This document shows positions 1-6,577 of a stretch of 12,406 bases of DNA, piece after piece (the stretch's first letter is position 1; every line of letters starts with the position of its first letter). Source of the stretch: Clostridiales bacterium (lineage in GTDB: Bacteria > Bacillota > Clostridia > Christensenellales > JAISNN01); NCBI GenBank assembly GCA_031273965.1, contig JAISQX010000171.1, forward strand, positions 1-12,406. The letters are read 5' to 3'. Made by a program: the position numbers and the translations under genes. A model generated the notes under the pieces. That model was given only the letters and a program-made list of their open reading frames with translations, made no database searches and was not told where the DNA came from.

Positions 1-128
1 GTACTATTTATTATATCAAATAATTTACTTATTCGCAAGGTTTTTATTATAAGTTTTTTCTATCGGCGCGGCATAAAAACCGTTTTTTTTACCCGATGAG
101 CAAAAAAAACAAAAAAAGGTCTTTTTTT

Positions 129-157
129 TTGTCGAAGATTATGCTATACTATATAGA
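129..157 (+). promoter_or_regulatory. Candidate sigma-A promoter for the beta-galactosidase gene
   Basis: Two overlapping readings are possible. One is an extended -10, TGCTATACT at 142-150, preceded by a T tract at 122-130 that gives only a weak -35. The other is TTGTCG at 129-134, a 17-base spacer and TATAGA at 152-157. Either would start transcription at about 157-164 and give a leader of roughly 115 bases before the ATG at 277. The upstream A and T tracts (102-130) resemble an UP element. This is motif reading only. Confidence 0.5.
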
Positions 158-265
158 ATAAAATTTATAGGGTTGTCTAAAAAAACTCGGGACAAAAACC
201 TTTAGATTAGTTTTAAACTCGGGCGGTTGCCGGACTTTTGAAAGCGTTTTGCAGAGTTAGACGAC

Positions 266-271
266 GAGGTG
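266..271 (+). promoter_or_regulatory. Ribosome binding site deciding the lacZ start
   Basis: GAGGTG lies five bases before ATG 277. No comparable site precedes the in-frame TTG at 238, so the shorter reading frame is preferred. The protein from ATG 277 also begins about 20 residues before recognisable GH2 sequence, as expected. Confidence 0.65.
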
Positions 272-276
272 CGTTT

Positions 277-3200
277 ATGATATATAAAATTGACAAAAAA
301 AATTACAAAACATTTGATATTTTCGAAAAAAACAAACTTGAACCGAGGGCGTATTTTATACCGTTTTCATCGTACGACGACGCGTTAAAGACCGATTATT
401 TAGACGAAAGATATAATTCGGCGAGGGTAAAGATGTTGTCGGGCGACTGGAAGTTTAAGTATTACGGCAAGGTTTCGGAAATGCCGGATACGCTTGACGT
501 CGGAGAAGTGCTTTTTGACGATATAAAGGTTCCGTCGTGCTGGCAGAGAACCGGCTATGAACCGCCGGTTTATTTGAACGTCAGATATCCGTTTGATACA
601 AACCCTCCGTATTTTCCGGAGGATATATCCGCGGGTGTTTATTATAAAAAATTCAGTATCGACAAAACGTGCAAAAAACATTATATTTTGACATTTTTAG
701 GAGTTTGTTCTTGCGCGGAGCTTTATGTCAACGGAAAGTTTGTCGGTTACAGCGAAGGGAGTCACAACAGCGCCGAATTTGATATTGACGGATACATAAA
801 CGCCGGCGAAAACGAGCTTCTCGTCGTTGTATATAAATGGTGCAACGGCACTTATCTGGAAGATCAGGATATGTTCCGAGAAAACGGCATATTCCGAGAC
901 GTTTATATTACGGAGTACGAGGATGTCTATATCTGGGATTATTACGTCGATACGGAGAAAAAAGACGGAGGACTTTACGATTTGAAGTTGATCGTCGATA
1001 TAAAGAGGGCGATGCATGCGAATATCGATAATATAGCCGAGACAAAAGCCGCAAATAAAGAGGCGCCGAAAGAAGCGGACATAGAAACGATCGAGGAAGG
1101 AGCGGCAACATCCGCCGGAGCAGCCGATATTGTCGAAAGCGAAGCGGACAGTGTCGATACGGAGTCCGTGGTAAAAAATGAGTCCGGAGAGATAAAAAAC
1201 GGCGTATTGCGGCTTCGCGCGGAGCTTCGTCATGGAGATACCGTTATAGCGTCGGAAATTGCGGAGGTGAGCGGCGAGAAAAATACTATAGTCTTGAAAG
1301 ACCTTAACGTAAAAGAATGGAGCGCGGAAATACCCGAAATCTACGAGCTTTTTGTAATACTTGAAAACGAGAATACTCAAATAGATTGCGTGCGTAATTA
1401 TACGGGCTTCAAAAATATAACCATAGAAGGCAACGTGTTCAAATTTAACGGCGCAAAAATAAAGATAAAAGGCGTCAACCATCACGATTCGACTCCGCAC
1501 GGCGGCTATGTTATGACGGCCGAGGAAATGAAAAAAGATATTTTGATAATGAAAGAGTACAACGTGAATGCGGTAAGAACCTCTCATTATCCGAAGGACC
1601 CGCTTTTTTTGACGCTCTGCGATATATACGGCTTATATGTGATAGACGAAGCGGATATAGAGACTCACGGTTGTTTTGAGCCCAAGAAAGTAAATATTTT
1701 TAACAAACAAGCCGGAATGAACCGTATAAGCGACGACCCGAAGTGGGAAAAGCATTATTTGGACAGAGTTAAGCGCATGTACCGTAAAGACAGAAATCAT
1801 CCTTGTGTTACGATGTGGTCTTTGGGCAACGAGGCGGGAGGCATAAGGAACCAGGACGCTTGTTACGCCATGCTAAAAAAAGAGGGAGCAAAGATACCCG
1901 TTCATTACGAAGGAGCGCGGCATGTTTTTAAGCGTATGCATTACGACGTAATAAGCACAATGTATCCTTTTATGAGACATGTCAACGGCGTTGTTAATAA
2001 AACGGGGCTTCCCGTATTTAGAAAAGTTCCGTATTTTTTCTGCGAATATGCGCACGCTATGGGTTTTGGACCGGGAAATCTCAAGGAGTATGTCGAAGCT
2101 TTTTATGCCTGCGATAGTTTGATGGGCGGTTGCATATGGGAATTTGTCGATCATGCGGTAATTCATAAAGAAGGCGAAGGAAAGTATAAATACACGTACG
2201 GAGGCGACCACGGCGAAGAAAAGCACGACGGAAACTTCTGTGTGGACGGACTTTTTTATCCGGATCGCACGCCGCATACGGGCGCGCTCAATATGAAAGC
2301 CGTTTACCGTCCCGTTATAGTGTCAAAAGGCGAGGGAGACGGAGAATATATCGTAACTAACAGAAATAGATTTTTGTCGTTGTCATACGTCGATATCCGT
2401 TGGATATTTATGAAAAACGGAGCGGAAACCGCGAGTGGTAATTTGTTCTTGGACGTCGCTCCGGAAAAGAGCCAAAAGATTGTTATTCCGCATAGAAAGC
2501 CCGATAAGAACGGTGACTTTCATATAAACTTCGTATGCGTGGACAAGCGCGACGGGTACATAATAAGCGAGGAGCAGATAGAGTTAAACGCGTCCGCCGC
2601 GTTTGTAAAGTCGGACGATACGGTATATGATGCCGAATTTATCGACGACGGGACGGTTCTGACGGTAAAATTTAAGGGGGGAAGGCTTACTTTTGATAAG
2701 AAGAACGGACGGATGACAAGCCTTAAATATAAGGAAAGAGAGTATTTAAACACGAATCCGGAGAGCGGAATTACCGGATTTTATCCGTCCGTATATAGAG
2801 CTCCGTTAGATAATGACAATATTATAAGAGTCTTTTATAAATTTTTCGGTACGGAAAATCTCACTCTCGTCTTTAAAGGAATGACGGTAAAGAGCGTCGG
2901 CGGAAAGAATAAAAAAGAAAAGAATAAAGTCGAGATATGCGTTAAATACGGCTTACATTCTAAATACAAGCTTTATGGGGTCAAGGTTACATACCTTATC
3001 GACGGGAAAGGCAGGATAACCGTAACGGCAAAGCTGCGCGTGACGGCGCTTATTTGTCGGGTATGGAAGAAAATGGCGCCGATTCCCAGGTTTGGAATGG
3101 AGGTTGAGTTGGATTCACGTTTTAACAATATAGAATATTTCGGACGGGGAGAGGGCGAGACCCTGCCGGATATTGCGGAACATGCCGTCGTTGGTGTTTA

Positions 3201-3549
3201 CCGTAAAAAAGTCGGCGAATTACGCGAAAAATATATCAAGCCCCAGGACAGCGGAAACCGTTCCGGCGTTAGGTACATGAAAATAAGCGACGACAAGGAT
3301 AACGGGCTTATGTTTAAGAAAAAAGGAGAAAACTTTAATTTTAACGCTTCAAATTTCACGATTAAAGAGCTTTTAAAAGCCGCACATCAAGAGGATTTGG
3401 AGATAAAGAGTACTGTAGACCTCAGAATAGACGGCTTCGTGAGGGGCGCCGGAAGCAACAGTTGCGGTCCATGGCCGTTAAAAAAATATACTATCAATAC
3501 TAATAAGCCTTTAGCGTTTTCTTTTGTCATAGAACCGCTGAAATATTAA
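277..3549 (+). CDS. lacZ: GH2 beta-galactosidase (LacZ type)
   Basis: Beta-galactosidase of glycoside hydrolase family 2, 1090 residues, slightly longer than E. coli LacZ (about 1023). It hydrolyses terminal beta-galactosides such as lactose. No signal peptide is visible, so it should be cytoplasmic. Domains run in LacZ order: sugar-binding jelly roll (about 40-220), Ig-like domain (about 225-375), TIM barrel (about 380-690), a second Ig-like domain, and the beta-sandwich small-chain domain with YRAPLDND and IKPQDSGNR. Residues seen: acid/base Glu519 in LGNEAGG, nucleophile Glu590 in FCEYAHAMG, metal ligands Glu462 and His464 in IETHG, and the conserved SHYP and DQDMF motifs. The start is ATG 277, with GAGGTG at 266-271 five bases upstream. 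A TTG at 238 in the same frame lacks a ribosome binding site. Oddities: an acidic low-complexity insert at about residues 247-309, and Phe where AHAMGN normally has Asn. No transporter gene is adjacent. Family assignment is firm; the exact substrate is inferred. Confidence 0.96.
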   Translation: MIYKIDKKNYKTFDIFEKNKLEPRAYFIPFSSYDDALKTDYLDERYNSARVKMLSGDWKFKYYGKVSEMPDTLDVGEVLFDDIKVPSCWQRTGYEPPVYLNVRYPFDTNPPYFPEDISAGVYYKKFSIDKTCKKHYILTFLGVCSCAELYVNGKFVGYSEGSHNSAEFDIDGYINAGENELLVVVYKWCNGTYLEDQDMFRENGIFRDVYITEYEDVYIWDYYVDTEKKDGGLYDLKLIVDIKRAMHANIDNIAETKAANKEAPKEADIETIEEGAATSAGAADIVESEADSVDTESVVKNESGEIKNGVLRLRAELRHGDTVIASEIAEVSGEKNTIVLKDLNVKEWSAEIPEIYELFVILENENTQIDCVRNYTGFKNITIEGNVFKFNGAKIKIKGVNHHDSTPHGGYVMTAEEMKKDILIMKEYNVNAVRTSHYPKDPLFLTLCDIYGLYVIDEADIETHGCFEPKKVNIFNKQAGMNRISDDPKWEKHYLDRVKRMYRKDRNHPCVTMWSLGNEAGGIRNQDACYAMLKKEGAKIPVHYEGARHVFKRMHYDVISTMYPFMRHVNGVVNKTGLPVFRKVPYFFCEYAHAMGFGPGNLKEYVEAFYACDSLMGGCIWEFVDHAVIHKEGEGKYKYTYGGDHGEEKHDGNFCVDGLFYPDRTPHTGALNMKAVYRPVIVSKGEGDGEYIVTNRNRFLSLSYVDIRWIFMKNGAETASGNLFLDVAPEKSQKIVIPHRKPDKNGDFHINFVCVDKRDGYIISEEQIELNASAAFVKSDDTVYDAEFIDDGTVLTVKFKGGRLTFDKKNGRMTSLKYKEREYLNTNPESGITGFYPSVYRAPLDNDNIIRVFYKFFGTENLTLVFKGMTVKSVGGKNKKEKNKVEICVKYGLHSKYKLYGVKVTYLIDGKGRITVTAKLRVTALICRVWKKMAPIPRFGMEVELDSRFNNIEYFGRGEGETLPDIAEHAVVGVYRKKVGELREKYIKPQDSGNRSGVRYMKISDDKDNGLMFKKKGENFNFNASNFTIKELLKAAHQEDLEIKSTVDLRIDGFVRGAGSNSCGPWPLKKYTINTNKPLAFSFVIEPLKY

Positions 3550-3685
3550 GCTTTTTTACCGCCGAGTTTCTTTTGGGGCGCAACGATAAAAGCCCGCCAA
3601 GGCGTTTGTCGAAAGCGAAAATATAAAAAACGGCAAAAAACACGGTTTTATCTCAAAATTTTATTTCGTTGCACAAAATTCGTCG

Positions 3686-3713
3686 TTGACAAAATATGTG
3701 TTCCGAATATAAA
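3686..3713 (+). promoter_or_regulatory. Strong sigma-A promoter for the DivIVA-like gene
   Basis: A perfect -35 TTGACA at 3686-3691, a 16-base spacer and TATAAA at 3708-3713. The expected start at about 3720 gives a leader of only about 14 bases, which just includes the GGAGG at 3722-3726. The gene therefore appears to be transcribed independently of the beta-galactosidase. Confidence 0.8.
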
Positions 3714-3733
3714 ATATATACGGAGGAACACGT

Positions 3734-4633
3734 ATGTCGGGATTTTCCGTAGTTAGAAGAGGTTATAACGCAAAAGAAGTTGACGAATATATAGCCAAAA
3801 ATAAATCGTATCTTGAGGATAAATTAAAGGAACAAAAGCTCAGGATAAACGAGCTAAAGATACAAAACCTAAAGCTTGCCGCGATAATAAAGGAAATGCG
3901 CGCGCGCGAGGACGATGTAAAAAACGCGCTTATCGCCGCCAATGAAAAGGCGAAAGAAATCATGTCGGCGGCTAAATTGAAGTATGCTTTGGAAGGACAG
4001 CGGCTGCGTCTTTTGCAAGTGAAATGGACAAATCATTTTGAGTCCTTAGGCAATAAGGAAATATGCGACGACTATAAGCCGATGCAGGCTTATTATATAG
4101 GCATTGAAGCCGAGCTTCAAAGTATTTTGAAGAATGACTTCGGTATAACCGTCGAAAAGGCGGAAACGTCCATACACGACGATATCTTGTCGCAATATAA
4201 AAGCGAAACCAAAAGGCTTTTTGACGGCGACGACGGGAAGAACGTGTACGGAGAGATAATAAAGAAGATAAAAAAAGAATTTGGCGGCGAATTTTCGGCA
4301 GGAGTTATAGATGAGTTGGACGACATTTTGGAGTTGGACGACGACGATGTGTCCGATTACGAATTTCCGGAGACTTCACTTTGTACGGAGCCGGAGCGAG
4401 AAATCGAAAGCCGTAGCGCTGACACGATGGGTGAAGGGCGATTACCGGATGTTTTTAGAAGCGATCGAGCGGAGACGATGAAGCAGCCGCTTAGCGGCTC
4501 ATATCCGGTTTCTCAAACTCGTTCTGCGAGCGGACGGACGCCGATAGACAAAGCGGCGGCGGATCTGGCGAATTTAGCCGCCGTAACGCCCGATATGTCA
4601 TTGGAAGAGCTTTGTAAAGAACTCGGACTTTGA
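3734..4633 (+). CDS. DivIVA domain-containing coiled-coil protein
   Basis: A 299-residue protein whose N-terminus carries the DivIVA lipid-binding signature: Phe4, then RRGYNAKEVDEYI at residues 8-20, matching the family's F-x-RGY-x-x-x-EVD pattern. A long charged helix, predicted coiled coil, follows (about 25-105). A mixed helical region (about 110-200) leads into a very acidic stretch (about 195-225, with runs of Asp), a polar, probably disordered linker, and a short C-terminal helix-like segment, MSLEELCKELGL. No signal peptide or TM segment is present. DivIVA-family proteins form membrane-associated scaffolds at poles or septa in Gram-positive bacteria; that role here is inferred. ATG 3734 has GGAGG seven bases upstream and its own promoter, and a terminator follows at 4713-4749, so it is probably monocistronic. 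It is not beside sepF, the usual site of divIVA, so it may be a paralogue such as a GpsB-like or accessory scaffold rather than the main DivIVA. Confidence 0.8.
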   Translation: MSGFSVVRRGYNAKEVDEYIAKNKSYLEDKLKEQKLRINELKIQNLKLAAIIKEMRAREDDVKNALIAANEKAKEIMSAAKLKYALEGQRLRLLQVKWTNHFESLGNKEICDDYKPMQAYYIGIEAELQSILKNDFGITVEKAETSIHDDILSQYKSETKRLFDGDDGKNVYGEIIKKIKKEFGGEFSAGVIDELDDILELDDDDVSDYEFPETSLCTEPEREIESRSADTMGEGRLPDVFRSDRAETMKQPLSGSYPVSQTRSASGRTPIDKAAADLANLAAVTPDMSLEELCKELGL

Positions 4634-4705
4634 TATTTGTTTAATTCCGGGCACGCGCATTTTTATGAGTAGGCTCCGGTTTGGTTTGTATGCATGGCGC
4701 TTGAG

Positions 4706-4720
4706 AGTCGCGGATAAAAA
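4706..4720 (+). repeat. Direct repeat, copy 1
   Basis: AGTCGCGGATAAAAA, identical at all 15 positions to 4916-4930. Both copies follow a related CTT-A-AGTCG context, so the similarity extends a few bases to the left. Copy 1 forms the upstream arm of the terminator at 4713-4749. Copy spacing is 210 bp. Confidence 0.8.
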
Positions 4721-4749
4721 GCGGGGTTAATCTTACCCCGTTTTTTATC
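4713..4749 (+). terminator. Rho-independent terminator after the DivIVA-like gene
   Basis: The core stem CGGGGT/ACCCCG (4722-4727 with 4735-4740) has a seven-base loop and is followed by six T (4741-4746). The A tract before the stem (4716-4720) pairs with the T tract, and GAT/ATC extends the pairing out to 4713/4749. The hairpin could therefore also stop transcription from the opposite direction. It lies about 80 bases beyond the stop codon at 4633. Confidence 0.85.
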
Positions 4750-4809
4750 GTCGTTTAGAACGAAGCTTTTTCTTTAAGTTCTTTACGGATATTTTTGGAA
4801 TTTAATTCA

Positions 4810-4838
4810 TTGACGAAAATTCAAAAATATGTTAATAT
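4810..4838 (+). promoter_or_regulatory. Upstream promoter P1 for the galU operon
   Basis: TTGACG at 4810-4815, a 17-base spacer and TAATAT at 4833-4838. The predicted start near 4845 gives a leader of about 160 to 240 bases, depending on the galU start, and this leader runs through the foldback region. An AAATAT-GTTA-ATATTT inverted repeat (4825-4840) overlaps the -10 and could be an operator or simply AT-rich sequence. Confidence 0.65.
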
Positions 4839-4928
4839 TTATCCGTAAGAGTTTAAGCGTGTCATTCGCGCGAGCCGAGTATTACGCAATACTGCGTTTT
4901 GAGGAATACTCTTAAAGTCGCGGATAAA
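4838..4928 (+). repeat. Imperfect foldback sequence with internal hairpin
   Basis: The left arm TTTATCCGTAAGAGT (4838-4852) pairs with ACTCTTA (4908-4914) and CGGATAAA (4921-4928), leaving a six-base bulge (4915-4920). Inside it a second hairpin pairs GAGTATT (4877-4883) with AATACTC (4905-4911) and ACGCA (4884-4888) with TGCGT (4893-4897). The two structures share 4908-4911, so they exclude each other. No T tract follows. Confidence 0.55.
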
Positions 4929-4930
4929 AA
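4916..4930 (+). repeat. Direct repeat, copy 2
   Basis: AGTCGCGGATAAAAA, identical to 4706-4720. In this copy the repeat has no GC-rich terminator stem after it. Instead its CGGATAAA can pair with TTTATCCG at 4838-4845. Confidence 0.8.
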
Positions 4931-4946
4931 TTTCGTTATATATGTA

Positions 4947-4975
4947 TTGCATAATGAATAAAATTGTTATATAAT
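4947..4975 (+). promoter_or_regulatory. Downstream promoter P2 for the galU operon
   Basis: TTGCAT at 4947-4952, a 17-base spacer and a consensus TATAAT at 4970-4975. The predicted start is near 4982, just before AGGAAGG at 4988-4994. It bypasses the foldback sequence, so P1 and P2 transcripts would have different leaders. Confidence 0.7.
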
Positions 4976-5083
4976 ATATAGGTATATAGGAAGGTTTTTA
5001 AAAAATTGTCAAACACCGACAAGTTTGTTTGTGACTCAAGTTTATCGCTCTCTTCCGAATACCGAAAAGGACTAAAAACCGTT

Positions 5084-5980
5084 ATGAATATATCAAGCGT
5101 TAAAAAGGCAGTTATTCCCGCGGCGGGATTTGGCACAAGATTTTTACCGATTACCAAGTCGGTGCCCAAAGAAATGTTGCCTATCGTCGACAAACCGACA
5201 ATACAGTACATAGTAGAGGAAGCCGTCGAATCGGGTATAAAAGAAATACTCATAATCATTAATCGCTCAAAAAAATGCATAGAGGACCACTTTGATAAAT
5301 CCTTTGAGATAGAGGAAGTTTTAAAAAAATTTAACAAAATTGACGAATTAAAGCTTGTGACTATGAATCATATAGACGCCGAATTTACCTATGTTCGTCA
5401 GAGAGAGATGAGAGGCTCGGGCGCCGCCGTCGGATTGGCAAAAAGCTTCGTCGGCAATCAGCCTTTCGCTGTGCTTTTCGGCGACGACATTATATACAAC
5501 GACGGAAAGCCTTGTATCCTTCAGCTTATAGAGGCATACGAGAACACTCACGCCTCGATTATCGGGGTACAAAACGTCGGCGACGAAACGGCGTTGAAAT
5601 GCGGCGTTATAAAATGCGGCGCGGTAAAAGGCAGATATACGGAGATAAAAGGCATAGTCGAGAAGCCGTCCGACGTCAAGTCGCTACCGTCTAATCTGGC
5701 GAGTCTGGGAAGATTTGTTTTACTGCCCGATATCTTTGACGCGTTGGAGCGCACCGCGCTCAGGAACAACGAAGTTTTTTTGACGGATGCGATAGACATC
5801 GTCGCAAAAGAAACGGTGGCGTATGCTTATGAATTTGACGGAAAAAGATATGACGTCGGCGACAAAATCGGATTTATAACCGCAAACGTCGAATACGGTC
5901 TTCGCGATAAAAAAATCGGCGGAGCCTTGAAAGATTATCTCAATAACCTAAACGATTTTATTCGACCCGATTTAAAATAA
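5084..5980 (+). CDS. galU: UTP-glucose-1-phosphate uridylyltransferase
   Basis: Makes UDP-glucose from UTP and glucose 1-phosphate in the cytoplasm. UDP-glucose feeds galactose use (Leloir pathway), glycolipids and envelope polysaccharides. From ATG 5084 the protein is 298 residues, normal for bacterial GalU (290-300). The nucleotide-binding motif GFGTRFLPITK (15-25) is followed by VPKEMLPIVDKPTIQYI, the catalytic metal region FGDD (Asp134, Asp135), and later VEKPS and YDVGDKIGFI, all family signatures. The start is uncertain. ATG 5084 gives the canonical N-terminus but has only AAGGA 12 bases upstream. TTG 5006 has AGGAAGG 11 bases upstream and a well-placed promoter, and would add 26 residues with no family match. 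It is the first gene of a likely six-gene operon. The stop codon is 22 bases before rubrerythrin. Confidence 0.95.
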   Translation: MNISSVKKAVIPAAGFGTRFLPITKSVPKEMLPIVDKPTIQYIVEEAVESGIKEILIIINRSKKCIEDHFDKSFEIEEVLKKFNKIDELKLVTMNHIDAEFTYVRQREMRGSGAAVGLAKSFVGNQPFAVLFGDDIIYNDGKPCILQLIEAYENTHASIIGVQNVGDETALKCGVIKCGAVKGRYTEIKGIVEKPSDVKSLPSNLASLGRFVLLPDIFDALERTALRNNEVFLTDAIDIVAKETVAYAYEFDGKRYDVGDKIGFITANVEYGLRDKKIGGALKDYLNNLNDFIRPDLK

Positions 5981-5990
5981 ACTTATGCGC

Positions 5991-5996
5991 AGGAGG
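5991..5996 (+). promoter_or_regulatory. Ribosome binding site deciding the rubrerythrin start
   Basis: A perfect AGGAGG six bases before ATG 6003. An in-frame ATG at 5985 would place this site inside the coding sequence, so that earlier start is rejected. Confidence 0.85.
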
Positions 5997-6002
5997 CAAA
6001 AA

Positions 6003-6545
6003 ATGAAAGAGTTAAAAGGCACAAAAACCGAAGCGAATTTACAAGCGGCATTCGCGGGAGAAAGCATGGCGGCTATCAAGTACCAATACTACGCAAGCCA
6101 AGCAAAAAAAGACGGATACGAGCAAATATCCGAGATTTTTAGCGAAACCTCGCAAAACGAAAAAGAACACGCGAAGCTATGGTTCAAGGCTTTGCACGGC
6201 GGAAAGGTGCCTGATACGATTACTAACCTCAAAGACGCGGCGGGCGGTGAAAATTACGAATGGACAAAAATGTACAAAGATTTTGAAAATACCGCGCGCG
6301 CGGAGGGCTTTGATGTTTTGGCGATGCTTTTTGCCGGCGTGGGCGCCGTCGAAAAGGCTCATGAGGAAAGATACGAAAAACTTGCCGCAAATATCGAAAA
6401 CGGCGTCGTATTTAAGAGAGAAGAGGAAAAAGTCTGGCATTGCAAAAATTGCGGACATATACATTACGGGGATAACGCTCCGGAACGATGCCCGGTTTGC
6501 GCTCATCCGCAGGCATATTTTGAATTAAATCCGTCAAACTATTGA
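6003..6545 (+). CDS. rbr: Rubrerythrin
   Basis: A cytoplasmic non-haem diiron peroxidase that reduces hydrogen peroxide in anaerobes, using electrons passed from reduced rubredoxin or NAD(P)H-linked carriers. It has 180 residues, a little shorter than the Desulfovibrio protein (191). The N-terminal four-helix ferritin-like domain keeps the diiron ligands: Glu20 (FAGES), ExxH Glu53/His56, Glu83 and Glu86 (GENYEW), and ExxH Glu117/His120 (EKAHEERY). The C-terminal rubredoxin domain (about 143-178) has Cys147, Cys150, Cys163 and Cys166 in CKNC and CPVC. All ligands are intact, so it should be active. It sits 22 bases after galU and 32 before the PTS_EIIC_2 gene, probably in one transcript. The link with sugar genes is unusual but may only reflect shared expression. 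Identification is firm. Confidence 0.97.
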   Translation: MKELKGTKTEANLQAAFAGESMAAIKYQYYASQAKKDGYEQISEIFSETSQNEKEHAKLWFKALHGGKVPDTITNLKDAAGGENYEWTKMYKDFENTARAEGFDVLAMLFAGVGAVEKAHEERYEKLAANIENGVVFKREEEKVWHCKNCGHIHYGDNAPERCPVCAHPQAYFELNPSNY

Positions 6546-6577
6546 TGCTTGTAGAATAAAAGGAGAACTGTAATTTG

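Larger units (their letters stand above)
4634..5083. other. Structured 450-bp intergenic region before galU
   Basis: No convincing gene lies here. In order it holds the terminator (4713-4749), a 15-bp perfect direct repeat (AGTCGCGGATAAAAA at 4706-4720 and 4916-4930), an upstream promoter (4810-4838), a foldback sequence (4838-4928) that contains a second hairpin (4877-4911), a second promoter (4947-4975) and an AGGAAGG ribosome binding site (4988-4994). It also includes 5006-5083, which is open in the galU frame from a TTG and could encode an alternative 26-residue N-terminal extension of GalU. Confidence 0.7.

Noticed and set aside
61..131. Terminator-like CGG/CCG followed by eight T (69-90) and an A7/T7 inverted repeat around 111-128.
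   Set aside because: A three-base-pair stem is too weak, and the A/T tract pairing is low-complexity; the upstream gene is not in the window to judge.
238..276. In-frame TTG start 39 bases before the lacZ ATG.
   Set aside because: It has no ribosome binding site, and the extra residues (MKAFCRVRRRGAF) match nothing expected; ATG 277 has GAGGTG at good spacing.
697..1587. A 296-codon open frame on the minus strand inside the beta-galactosidase.
   Set aside because: It is opposite strongly conserved GH2 coding sequence, has no ribosome site, and its composition (many Arg, Tyr, Phe, His) is typical of an antisense shadow.
3550..3733. Possible terminator after lacZ: CGCC/GGCG at 3595-3604 and GCAACG/CGTTGC at 3580-3585 and 3667-3672.
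   Set aside because: The stems are short or about 80 bases apart, and no T tract follows a GC-rich stem. I see no convincing terminator in this gap.
4665..4730. A 21-codon open frame starting ATG 4665.
   Set aside because: No ribosome site, it runs into the terminator hairpin, and the peptide has no recognisable features.
5985..6002. Earlier in-frame ATG for rubrerythrin.
   Set aside because: It would translate through the perfect AGGAGG that serves ATG 6003; rubrerythrins begin at MKELKGT-like sequence.
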